A stretch of 64,000 bases of DNA from Adiantum capillus-veneris (lineage: Eukaryota; Streptophyta; Polypodiopsida; Polypodiales; Pteridaceae). A program made the position numbers and the translations under genes. Positions within the stretch are counted from its first letter, which is position 1; every line of letters starts with the position of its first letter. The stretch spans positions 149,796,945 through 149,860,944 of the forward strand of contig CM043950.1 of NCBI GenBank assembly GCA_014529385.2. The letters run 5' to 3'. This document shows positions 35,236 to 46,339 of the stretch, one piece after another. The notes beneath the pieces are model-generated. The model made no database searches, was not told the DNA's origin, and worked only from the letters and a program-made list of their open reading frames with translations.

Positions 35236-35557
35236 TGTAAAGAATGAGGATGCAAGAGAGCTACACAAGACAAGCACAAAGCACACAGAGATGGAAAGCT
35301 TCTTCTTCTTCTTCACAGAAAAGAGAGTACAAAATGACTAAGTGCTAAAGCTGAAAAGTAGCACATATGTACATGCGGTCACTAAGTGTGAACTCGCTAG
35401 AAGCGTACTAGGCTGGCACTATAAGTGTAGTCCAGCTGTAGAATCACTGGCAGAGATCCTCCGTGTCGGTCACCTAACGCGCCAGTGAGTAAATGCCGTA
35501 AGTGGCCAAGACCCGTAGTGGATGCCAGCTCAAGGTGTAGAGCTCGACATCTCAACA
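35236..35557 (-). repeat. Copia B 5' LTR (inverted)
   Basis: 322 bp, TGTTGAGATG...TTCTTTACA on the minus strand; partner at 60258-60579 is the same length and I count only two base differences. ATTAG (CTAAT on the minus strand) at 35558-35562 is the target duplication, matched by CTAAT at 60580-60584. Confidence 0.9.
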
Positions 35558-35562
35558 ATTAG

Positions 35563-35996
35563 GTCACACGATGAAGTGTGAGTGTGGGGGTGGAAAGTGG
35601 GGGCTTGGTTCGGGTTGCCAAAGCCTACGAGATGGGTGGTCCCGATTGGTCGGGAACTCTTTGTCCCCATAGTGCTTACTCGATATTAGTATTACTCATT
35701 GCCCTAGAGCGGCGAATCCTCGAGAGTACGTGCCTCTGAAACATGGGAAAAAAGGCACTCGGGGTTTCTCTCCTCTTGGAAGGTGGGTCTTAGGATCGCT
35801 ACATAGTTCAAGTACGCTTCCCCTGCGAGGTGGAGCTAGATCTACCTACTAGTAGGCTCGATCTCGACTCACCTTGTGATGAGAGATTGTCCGCTAGTCG
35901 AACCCTGAACCATTTTGTTGCTTCCACAATAGATCTGGTGGCCACTAGGTTCGCCATCACATCCGCTGGTTGATACGGCGGGGTGGGGACCTCACA
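35563..35996 (-). repeat. Solo LTR of family C, left part (inverted)
   Basis: Inverted match of 451-888. The LTR end TGTGAGGTCC is at 35996 and GACAG (CTGTC) at 35997-36001 is its target duplication; the remainder of the LTR is at 60580-62909. Confidence 0.85.
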
Positions 35997-36001
35997 GACA
36001 G

Positions 36002-37018
36002 GGTGTACATAGTGCAACGATTTTCACTATTACCAGTACCAGTGTGTTTCTTCTACAATAAGGAGGATTTGGTAGCACGTAAAACTTCTCGAGGAAGCTA
36101 TCTGCGGGCCAACGACATGAGGTAAGCAGGTGCGTCAGATGGCATCTAGTGGCGTCAGGACGTCGAATGGGGTCAGTACTTGCACGCGAAGAAGTACGGA
36201 CATGACGTGGGTGTTTTCTTGTGATACTTATGCAGAAAGGTCATCATGAGGACCACTTTTTGGGGCTACTTCACGTGGTTGTGGGATGCATTATTGAGAA
36301 AGTTGAGTGCCAGGTGTGAGGATGATGCAAAAAGGTGACAACTATGCACTGCGAGGTCAGTTTTTGGCCTGTTCGGGGTCCGTTTGAGGTCATCTAAAAG
36401 GTCAAGGGTGCCCAAATAATAAAGCTAAGTGTGGGAACTGAAAAAATTGAGAGAAGACCAGGAAAAACGTGGAGAAGAGACGAGGAACAGCCGCAACTAT
36501 GTTTTTGGGGTTTTTGAAGCATGTTTTGGCCGTAAACTGCTCATCTGAGGTCGGATTTGAGCAGTTTGACATTGTAGACTGGGGTTTTGGGCCGTTCCGG
36601 ACGCGATGGCGCTGTCCATTTTTCCAAATTCCTCACTTTGTTTCTGCTATTTTGGCTGTGTAAGTTTCTCCTATGAACGAAGCTTCTTCTCCAATTTGTG
36701 ATTGTATCTGGCATATTTTAGCTATTTTGTGTGAGCTATTTGCCCCATTCGTGTTGGCCCAAGCTCAATTGTATCTAAACATCAGAAATTCTCCTCTTTT
36801 GAGCTGAGTATTTTGGGTGTGTGTGTGTGTGTGTGTGTGTGTCTCGGTGTCGAGCGGGTAAATGGGTAGTCTCTCTCTTCTCACTCCATAGGTGTGTTCC
36901 CTGTCTCGTCCAGGTGGATTGTGTAAGCCGAGTGGTGTCCCATAGTGTGTGTGTATCTTCCCAAGACTGTGTGTCGGGTCATTATAGAGGCATTCTGTGT
37001 GTTTCCATCCCGTTCACA
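36002..37018 (+). repeat. Ty3-B 5' LTR, main part (inverted)
   Basis: Inverted match of 28442-29465. Ends CCGTTCACA at 37018. A (GT)n run lies at about 36819-36842. The first about 125 bp of this LTR are at 62915-63038, separated by the solo LTR insertion and the inversion. Confidence 0.8.
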
Positions 37019-38057
37019 TTCTTTTGGCGTCCCCACGGAGGATCTTCTTCGAGTACCTTTTGCTTCGAGCTTCAAGCTTCGAGATTCGGGATTACAGGTT
37101 GTAGATTACAGGTTACAGGGACAGGTACAAGTACAGGTGATTCACACAGGTACAGGTAGCTGGAGTTCAGTATTACACTGACAGTGGGAGTCAGTTGCAG
37201 TTGCCATGGGTATGCATCATTTGGTGCCTATTTGAGCGCATTGTCTGTTGGATTGTACGTTACTTGTGGAAACTGCCATTGTACGCCTTTGTGGAGCCAG
37301 AATTGGTTTTATTTGGCAATCCCAGCCATTTCTGAGACTTGGTCTGGAAGATAGTCATTTCTGAGACTTGACTAAACGCGATTTGCATTAGCCTTCGTGT
37401 GAGGGTCGATAGCGTGAGGTTTTATTGAGTTAGGGGATTCTCAAATGTGGAGATCCTTTCGGTGATATAGGTAGCTCGAGCACCCTTTTCGTGACCTCCC
37501 CATAGGCTATGTACTAGTGGTTTCTACTTCATGCTCGGGTTCTATTGTTGACAGTTTATGCATACATATACAGTCTATATTCTGGGTTCCTACTGCTCTA
37601 CCTCTGGGGAAACTCTATCAAATTTTTTCCAAGTTATGATGGCTGGTTTTTTGGTCTTTTGAGCCATTTATGCTGTTATGTTGCTGAAATTTTGGCAAAA
37701 TCAGAGGATAAGACAAGTGTGCTTTCTTGGGAGCTGCATGGTTGACTTTAATGGATGATCAAAATGGCCCTCAATTCACTCCTTTTCATTTAACTCAAAG
37801 AATCCAGATAAATGTTCATGTGTCCAGGAAGATTTTTTTCCAGCAGCGCATAGTCTTTATGTTCGGGCCAAGAAGATTAAGGGAGATACTGGAATGTCCT
37901 TTACCTGTTGTAATTCCAATGATCAACTACGAAAACTCATTTGATGTGCATGTGTTTTTCCTTATCTGAAGTTGAGCTCCATTGAAGTTTCTGGGAATTG
38001 AGTCAGTCAAAAGTTTTGGGTTCTTGCACGTGTGTTCGAAGGGGTTCTCAAAGCATC
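37019..38057 (+). mobile_element. Ty3-B leader (inverted)
   Basis: Full-length leader starting with TTTGGCGTCCCCACGG. It spans the site (about 37556-37566) where DNA transposon 2 sits in copy A, so this is an empty-site comparison for that insertion. It ends at AGCATCGT (38057), where in copy A the sequence continues through five bases to the gag start. No supported gene. Confidence 0.8.
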
Positions 38058-38620
38058 GTACACATCACCCTATATGGAGTGTCATCAAAAATTAAGGTAT
38101 TGTTTGCATCCAAATCCTCAAATATCTTCCAAATATCACTCAGATTTTTGTGATAAACCCTTGTAAATCCTAACATGATATTTGGATTTTGGCAATTTTT
38201 GTTACTCATAAACACCTTGAACTTGGTATACTGCTCAGGAAAACACTTTTGTGTGATGCGTTGCACCCTTGTTAAGTTATAGCAACTCCATATCCATAGC
38301 TCAAAGTATTCAGCACAAAAATCCAAAAAACTTTGTGCGTCTGGTCGCACCACATGATAAACTTCATCTTTGTCCTCCACAAGTCGCATGTGTTGAGCCC
38401 AAGATGGCATAGAATCTCCATGTTTCATTTCAACTGTCTTGAGAAGTAACCCCTCTAGATCCAAGATAAGTACTCTTTTGATGTCCTTGAAAGCAAGTGG
38501 TAGGTGATAAGGAGGTGATTCATTCCTTGGACAAGGTCTTGGAGGAGGTTGGATGGGTAATTCAATAGTTTTCTTCAATTTATGCCAGCATATAGCCAAT
38601 CCATTTTTCTGTAATGGTTC
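38058..38620 (-). pseudogene. N-terminal half of a split FCP1-like gene
   Basis: An exon begins after a TTTAATTTCAG acceptor at about 38621. It contains a proline-rich lead-in, then the HAD/FCP1 core: VLILDLEGLLL (first Asp kept, second acid is Glu), VVRPDAQSFLDFCAEYFELWIWS, and LIFDDTPYR at the break. FCP1-type domains dephosphorylate phosphoserine in RNA polymerase II tails and related targets. Loss of the second Asp argues for a weak or inactive enzyme. It is cut at 38058 by the inversion edge; the rest is at 31127-31335. Confidence 0.8.
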
Positions 38621-38899
38621 TGAAATTAAAGAACAAGAACACTTAATGCAAACACAACAATAGACATGAGTTTTACATTGTCTACCCTAAGGTTTTATTA
38701 GATACCAAAATCCATCTATGATCTACTCATTAATAGAAAGAAAGTCAAATTAAAATCCTGACTCTTTTTTATGCTACACTCTCTCTTAGTCTCAATACCA
38801 TGGAGTTCAACTAGATTTAAGTCAACTAATAACTACTACTTGTTGTTAAAGGTATGCTTGAAGTGCATAAGGCTTAACCAATGCTCTAGTGTAGAATGG

Positions 38900-41800
38900 G
38901 TATTTAGGTCTCAAGGTCTACCACTTATCCAAGCAAAGATCCATTTAGATATGGAAACCCAATTTTTCTTAATATAATGATATAGAGTGGACAAGTGGTG
39001 AATCCTGAGACCAAACCACTCATGCTACTAGGGATAATAGGTTGGACAAGTGGTGGACCTTGAATGTAAACCCCCCATGTACAAAGTATCAGGGGTTTTG
39101 GGTATTTCAATGGACTCTAGCATCTTGGAAACATGGTGGAGCTTACTTCTCTCCATGTTTCAATGGAGTCTATCTTGGATAAATGGTGGAGCATCATTCT
39201 CTCCATGTTTCAATGGAGCCTACCTTGGACAAGTGGTGCATGTTTGTTTCTCTCTATGTTTGAACAGATTTAGCTTGGACAAGTGGTGGACCTTGGAACA
39301 AAATCCCCATGTAAAACATATCATGGACATTACAAGTGGTGAGAAAAAATACCATTCAATATATAACCTTATAGGTTGGAAAAGTGGTGGACCTTAACAC
39401 CCAATTATTATTAATATAATGACATAGAGTGGACAAGTGGTGAATCTTGCGACCAAACCTACTAGGAAAAGTACGTTGGACAAGTGGTGGACCTTGAATG
39501 CAAACCCCCCATGTACAAAATATTACTCATGCTACTAGGAATAATTTGGTATTAAGGTCCATGTTTCAATGGAGCCTAGCTTGGAAAAGTGGTGGACCTT
39601 TGTTTCTCTCTATGTTTCAATAGAATTTTCTTGGACAAGTGGTGAACCTTGGAACAAAACCCCCATGTAAAGCATGTCATGGGCATTACAAGTGGTGAGA
39701 AAAAATACCATTCAAGGTATAACCTTATAGGCTGGACAAGTGGTGGACCTTAGCACCCAATTCCTCTTATTATAATGACATATAGTGGAAAAGTGGTGAA
39801 TTGTGAGACCAAACCTACTAGGGATAATAGGTTGGAGAAATGGTTGACCTTGAATGTAAATCACCCATGTACAAAATATCATGGGTTTTGCGTATTTCAA
39901 TGGAGCCTAGCATCTTGGAGACATGGTGGAACTTACTTCTCTCCATGTTTTAATGGAGCCTATCTAGGAGAAATGGTGGAGGTTCCTTCTCTCCATGTTT
40001 CAATGGAGCCTAGCTTGGACAAGTCGTGGACCTTTGTTTCTCTCTATGTTTGAATATGGTTAGCTTGGACAAGTGGTGGATCTTGGAATGAAACTCCCAT
40101 GTAAAACATATCATGGGCATTTCAAGTGGCGAGAAAGGATACCATTTAAGATATAACCTTATAGGTTGGACAAGTGGTGGACTTTAACACAATATAATGA
40201 CATAGAGTGTACAAGTGGTGAATCTTGAAACCAAACCACTCATGCTACTAGGGATAATAGGTTAAACAAGTGGTGGGCCTTGAAATAAAACCCCCTAGAG
40301 TGTTTCAATGGATCCTAGCTTGGAAACATGGTAAAGCTTGCTTCTCTCCATGTTTCAATGCAGCCTATCTTGGATAAATGGTGCAGCATCATTCTCTCCA
40401 TGTTTCAATGGAGCCTAGCTTGGACAAGTGGTGGACCTTTGTTTCTCTCTATGTTTAAATAGAGTTATCTTGGAAAAGTGGTGGACCTTGGAACAAAAAC
40501 CCCATGTAAAACATATCATGGGCATTACAAGTGGTGAGAAAAAATACCATTCAATATATAACCTTATAGGTTGGACAAGTGGTGGACCTTAACACCCAAT
40601 TATTCTTAATATAATGACATAGAGTGGATAAGTGGTGAAATTGGGACCAAACCTACTAGGGAAATAGGTTGGACAAGTGGTGGACCTTGAATGTAAACGC
40701 CCCATGTACAAAATATCACTCATGCTACTAGAAATAATTTGGTATTAAGGTCCATGTTTCAATGCAGCCTAGCTTGGAAAAGTGGTGGACCTTTGTTTCT
40801 CTCTATGTTTCAATAGATTTATCTTGGATAAGTGGTGTACCTTGGAACAAAACCCCCATGTAAATCATGTCATGGGCATTACAAGTGGTGAGAAAAAATA
40901 CCATTCAAGCTATAACATTATAGGTTGGACAAGTGGTGGACCTTAACACCTAATTCCTCTTAATATAATGACATAGAGTGGACAAGTGGTGAATCATGAG
41001 ACCAAACCTACTAGGGATAATAGGTTGGACAAGTGGTGAACCTTGAATGTAAACCCCCCATGTACAAAAAATTATGGGTATTGGGTATTTCAATGGAGCC
41101 TAGCAACTTGGAGACATGGTGGAGCTTATTTCTCTCCATGTTTCAATGGAGCCTATCTAGGAGAAACAGTGGAGGTTCCTTCTCTCCATGTTTCAATGAG
41201 CCTAGCTTGGACAAGTGGTGGACCTTTCTTTCTCTATATGTTTTAATAGAGTTAGCTTGGACAAGTGGTGGACCTTGGAATGAAACCCCCATGTAAAACA
41301 TATCATGGGCATTTCAAGTGGTGAGAAAGGATACTATTTAAAATATAACCTTATAGGCTGGACAAGTGGTGGACTTTAACACATATTTCTTCTTAATATA
41401 ATGACATAGAGTGTACAAGTGGTGAATCTTGAGACCAAACCACTCTTGCTACTAGGGATAATAGGTTGGACAAGTGGTGGACCTTGAATGTAAACCCCTC
41501 ATGTACAAAATTATGGGTTTAGGGTATTTCAATGGAGCCTAGCTTGGAGACATGGTGGAGATTGCTTCTCTCAATGTTTCAATGGAACCTATCTTGGAGA
41601 AATGGTGGATCATCCTTCTCTCCATGTTTCAATGGAGCCTATCTTGGACAAGTGGTGGATGAGTTAGCTTGGACAAGTGGTGGGTCTTGGAACAAAACCC
41701 CTTTGTAAAACATAGCATGGACATTACAAGTGATGAGGAAAAATATCATTCAAGATATAACCTTATAGGTTGGAAAAGTGGTGATGGACCTTGATAAGTG

Positions 41801-42830
41801 GTGAAGGATACCATTTAAGATATACCCTTATAGGTTGGACAAGTGGTGGACCTTAACACCCAGTTATTCTTAATATAATGACATAGAGTGGATAAGTGGT
41901 GAATCTTAAGACCAAATCACTCATGCTACTAGGTATAATACGTTAGAGAAGTGGTAGACCTTGAATGTAAACACCCCATGTACAAAATATCATGGTTTTA
42001 GGGTGTTTCAATGGAGCCTAGAATCTCGGAGACATGGTAGATCTTGATTCTTTCCATGTTTGAATGGCACCTATCTTGGAAAAATGATGGAGGTTACTTC
42101 TCTCCATACTTCAACGGAGCCTAGCTTTGACAAGTGGTGAACCTTTGCTTCTCTCTATGTTTGAATAGAGTTAGCTTGGACAAGTGGTGGACCTTTGCTT
42201 CTCTCTATGTTTGAATAGAGTTAGCTTGGACAAGTGGTGGACCTTGGAATGAAACCCCCGTGTAAAACATATCATGGGCATTTCAAGTGGTGAGAAAGGA
42301 TACCATTTAAGATATAACCTTATAGGTTGGACAAGTGGTGGACCTTAATACATAGTTCTTCTTAATATAATGACATAGAGTGTACAAGTGGTGTATCTTG
42401 AGACCAAACACTCGTGCTACTAGGGATCCTAGCTTGGACAAGTGGTGGACCTTGGAAAAAAGTCCCCCTGTACAACATAGATGAGTTTTTTCATGTTTTA
42501 ATGGAAGAGAGATTCGACAAATGGTGGAGCTTGCTTATCTCCATGTGGATTTTAGAACTAGCTTGGACAAGTGGTGGAGCTTTGCTTTTTTACTCTTCAT
42601 AATACAATGATGTATAGGTTGGTTACATGGTGAATCTTAAGGCCAAACCTCCCATCTTACTAGAGATGATAGGTTGGACAAGTGGTCAACCTTCTATCAT
42701 TTCTCCATGCCTATAATTAGACAATTAGTAGAACTAGCATCTTTCTATGTTGTCTAGAGCTGAGCTTGGACAAGTAGTGGACCTTGCTACTCTCTTCCCT
42801 TGGATTATTAGTTTGAAGACTCATTATATA
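38900..42830 (-). repeat. Satellite array 2 (reverse orientation)
   Basis: About 3.9 kb of the same satellite, with the core read as TAGCTTGGACAAGTGGTGG on the plus strand, opposite to the other arrays. A higher-order unit of about 350-440 bp recurs (marker AGGTTGGACAAGTGGTGGACC near 39040, 39478, 40675, 41030 and 41470). A local exact duplication is visible at about 42134-42240. Array 1, flipped back, would have the same orientation as this array. Confidence 0.9.
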
Positions 42831-43772
42831 TACTTGCTTAGATCTATATAATTACTCATTAGTTAGGTTACAAGTGGGTATGTAATTTGTTAGCCTCAAG
42901 GGACTTTGAATATTGAATAGTAAGACCAAGTGCTGGTTTGAAGATCTTTTGCTTATCTAAACTAGACTCTAACTCAATAATAAGTTTCATAAGTTCCACG
43001 AATTGTCCTATCTAGGCTCCAAAAGAGTCTTAATTGGTTTGTGCTAGATTATAACTTCCTTGATGGGGTAGAATCCTAGAAAAATGAGGCACTATAAGTT
43101 TTACCTTAGCTCAAATGGATTTTTCACTTAAACTCGACTGCAATTTGGCTATCTAGTCTTTGTCTCGATGGAGTTTAACACTAGATACATAGTAGTGATA
43201 TTTAAGCTTCATGTCTCTTCACTTGATCGAGATATGAGACCATACTTTCAAGGTCACCACTTGTCTTACCTAAAGACCAATGTGAGACATGGGAGCAAGA
43301 AAGCCATCCGATATTGTTTTAAGGACTATTACATAGGCAATCAATAACTTAAGTAAAGCAAAAAAACTTGGATCTTTCACAATTAATAACTTAAGTAAAG
43401 CCAAAAAGACTTGGATCTTTGACAGTTTTTTTCAAACTAAAAAAGCACAATCTCATGCTAACAAAACTATAAATCACAATTGAAAGGTTTGAACAAGAAA
43501 AAGATCAACAATCTTAATAAGAAGGATACTTTTCATTTCATTTGATGATTACAAACTAAAATAAAGTCTCTCAAGAAATTGATAAACAAAAAATGTAGGT
43601 GACTGCTTCATTATTTTGAGCAAAAATATCAAAATCTCTATTGATTGAGCTCCATCTAGTAGTATCCTTTGTAAGATCCTGCAAGAAGGAATAAAAAGAA
43701 AGATTTGTTAGATACCATGCACATGAGTGTTCAAGCATGTGTATCAAGAATATATGACATGTCACTAGTACC
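42831..43772. other. Gap between satellite array 2 and FCP1-like gene
   Basis: AT-rich, a few decayed satellite cores (for example about 43255), an about 40-bp direct repeat (about 43340-43420, AATAACTTAAGTAAAGC). May hold a last small exon or 3' UTR of the FCP1-like gene, whose ORF ends at a CCTAAG/GTACTAG site. Confidence 0.4.
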
Positions 43773-44979
43773 TTAGGGTTGCTTTCTATCCAGCCTTAGA
43801 AGATTGTTCTCAGCTTTCACCTTATTTATATAAGCCTTTGCTGTGGTTGCCTTCAAAACTCCTTTTGTGTTACAACCCAATTGCCTAGCTAAAGTGGTCA
43901 ATTGTGACGCCTTCATGCTTTCAATGGGTGTACGCTCCTTTGCCAAGATCTCTTGTATTTGGGCTCTTCTCATTTCATTGCGGTGGCTTGTGTCACTTGC
44001 ATCTTCAATGATAGTTTCATCTCTGTCACCTTTTGCAGGTGGTATTCTTCTTGTAAAGAACACCTTAGCTGACCAAACATCATTTTTCTGCTTCCAATAC
44101 TCCATGATTTGTTTGTATTCACTATCATTTGTCACTATAGGTTGTCCATAACGATTAGAAGCAATTAAATCACGCACATCCCTTCTCTCATCAAGCTGAA
44201 TCAAGTATGGCAGTAGCTCCTCCAAGAGCATATTGTCAACCATCTTCTCAGCATCAAATTGTGGTGGAAAAATGCAATTGTTTGCTGGTGAAATACATCC
44301 CTTGTAAGGAGAGTCATCAATAAGCACTGTTCTTTGTGGATCACATTCAAACCCCATGGCAATTTTGGCTAGAGGCTTGAACATTGCCTCAACGTTTGGA
44401 TTGTCGGGTCTAAACAATTTTTGAGTTTGAGCGGTGTAGCAAACATCTTGCGACCAAATTGCAAAGAAAGGCAATGTATCCTCAGCTAAGTTGTTTAGTG
44501 CTGCAAGGATTTGATACACATTATTCCTAGTAGCTGTCGACCAAATTGCAACATTAAACCTTTGTAAAATAGTCTTCAAGAATTGGATGCAACCTGGCCT
44601 GAGTATAATATATCTTTTTGAATCCATTTGCACTGAGTTGTGGTGTGAGGATGGTTGAGGGGAACGTTTCAACAATAGACCATTTAAATCCAATATAATT
44701 GTAAGCATGGATTTCTCAACATCTACGCTACATGACGTAGTACCAATTGGCAATAGCTCGTGAGTGGACTTTTCAGTCTCTTTTGATGTATGTTGCATTT
44801 TTGAAGCATCGATTTCTTGGTTCTCATTATTGGAAGCTTGCTCAAGTTGCACAACACTAGACTCTAGTATAGAAATATCATCCATCTTGGGCACTTTAGA
44901 AACCATAGAATCTATGGATTCTATAGTTGTTGACTGAACCATAGGAGCATTATCCATCCCAGTTTGTGAATCTAAGAAA
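43773..44979 (-). CDS. FCP1-like HAD domain protein with SAP-like C-terminus
   Basis: A long exon of about 400 codons entered through a TTTTCTTAG acceptor at about 44980. The first 95 residues are acidic/Ser-rich. The FCP1 core follows: TIILDLNGLLLKR (DxD-type motif with second Asp as Asn), YIILRPGCIQFLKTILQRFNVAIWSTATRNN, VLIDDSPYKG. A lysine-rich region and a helical end resembling a SAP DNA-binding motif (MKASQLTTLARQLGCNTKG) come last. Same domain as in the H3-Ulp1 fusion of transposon 2 (18605-18034) and in the split gene. The 5' exon is not identified, so the start is unknown. Confidence 0.7.
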
Positions 44980-45610
44980 ACACACACACAAATGGTATCT
45001 CAAAACCACTAGAATTTTATTCACCATATTTATATGTAGAACTCCTAGTAAGAAATTTATTTAAGGTAAAGTCGTTGTTAGAATCCTTGCAACCATTTTC
45101 AGCATTCGTACACCAAACACCACTTGTCTAAAATACAATCTACTAACTCAACATTTTCCATCCTACACTTTATTAAAGATGAGTACTTAAAGTGAAAACT
45201 AAAAGCCACCCTTGTTGAGGAAACATGGATACAAGGTCCACCAAATGTCCAACCTAGACTACAAGAAAATAATTAGAGATTTGGCTTAGATTTGGATTCA
45301 AAGGCCACCACTTATTCAAGTAAGATAACTCCACTTGTTTAAGACAGTAATGTTTGAAGCCCCACCACTTGTCCAACCTAGACATTGATTAAATTTTGGT
45401 AAGATTTATCACAAATCTAGAGTAGAATCAAGATTCTATGGCCAAGGTAGTCAAATATGTTAGACAACACACAAAGCATAAGAGCACTCTAGATTCTCGT
45501 TGAGCATAAACTAAACAATAATCAAATGTTATATTCACTTGAGATTTCATCCATGAAAAATGAAAATGATGCATGTACTTGAGATTTCCATCCATGTACA
45601 ATACTTTACA
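44980..45610. other. Gap between FCP1-like gene and SET gene
   Basis: No gene recognised; several satellite cores (about 45237, 45303 and 45365) in plus orientation. An upstream exon of the FCP1-like gene should lie here or beyond. Confidence 0.4.
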
Positions 45611-46172
45611 ATGTCAAGTAAAGTTATAGTCAGCAAACAACTCTTCTCCTGCTTCAACTTGACAAATAGTCTCAATGCATACATGGCCATATTCTTCTGA
45701 CTTGATGTGTGAAGAGGTGCATTTATGCCAAGGTGGCAAATTTGGATCAAATGTATAGCGTACGTTGGGACAGACATTTGTACTGTGAGAACTATTTATA
45801 TAGCCCGACACGTTTCCTTCTTCTACACAACCAATAATGTATGATTGATCTTCCTCTTCTTCTATGTTTGGATCCTCTAGAAGAGAATATTTATAAGCTC
45901 TTGGAAATATTTTGCATATCTTTTTCCAGTCTTGAAATCTATACTTATGCCCTCCATAGTTTAGAATAGTCAAACCACTTTCCAGGGTAGTATGCACAAA
46001 TAGCCCATAACCAGCTCCTTCAATACATGAAAGTCGCACTTCAAAATCCACACCGTTAATATGGAAAATTACATCTTTGGGAATAGGAAAAGTTGGTGTC
46101 CCAAAAGGATCTTCATGCCAATCATAGTGTGAAATACATCTAGTTTTTATATCACTTAACTCCTTTGTGTCT
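45611..46172 (-). CDS. SET-domain protein (lysine methyltransferase-like), exon
   Basis: Exon entered through CTTCTTTTTGCAG at 46173, ending in TGA at 45611. Reading: RCISHYDWHEDPFGTPTFP, then a SET domain with GAGYGLFVHTTLESG (GxG cofactor strand), YKYSL, GNVSGYINSSHSTNVCPNV (variant of the RFINHSCxPN box) and EELFADYNF (ELxxDY, catalytic Tyr kept). SET domains transfer methyl from SAM to lysines, often of histone H3. No pre-SET or post-SET cysteines are seen. The altered NHSC box leaves activity uncertain. Upstream exons are not found before the satellite. Confidence 0.75.
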
Positions 46173-46339
46173 GCAAAAAGAAGAAAATATTATGCATAAA
46201 ATAATGACAATATCAAAGAAAGATATCATTATTTTATAGTCCAATAGGTCCATTGTATGGAAGACTTAGAGTGCCTCTTACATGGTGCCTCCAAGGTTTC
46301 CAAAAAATAAAATCATTGGAAAAAAAAGGCCACTGTGTC

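Noticed and set aside
36821-37159. ORFs shared inversely between 28265-28651 and 36821-37159
   Set aside because: They lie inside the Ty3-like LTR and cross a (GT)n run; shared because the LTRs are copies.
38058-38620. Treating the split FCP1-like gene as two independent genes
   Set aside because: The two halves meet exactly at the two inversion edges and align consecutively to the intact FCP1-like gene at 44979-43773.
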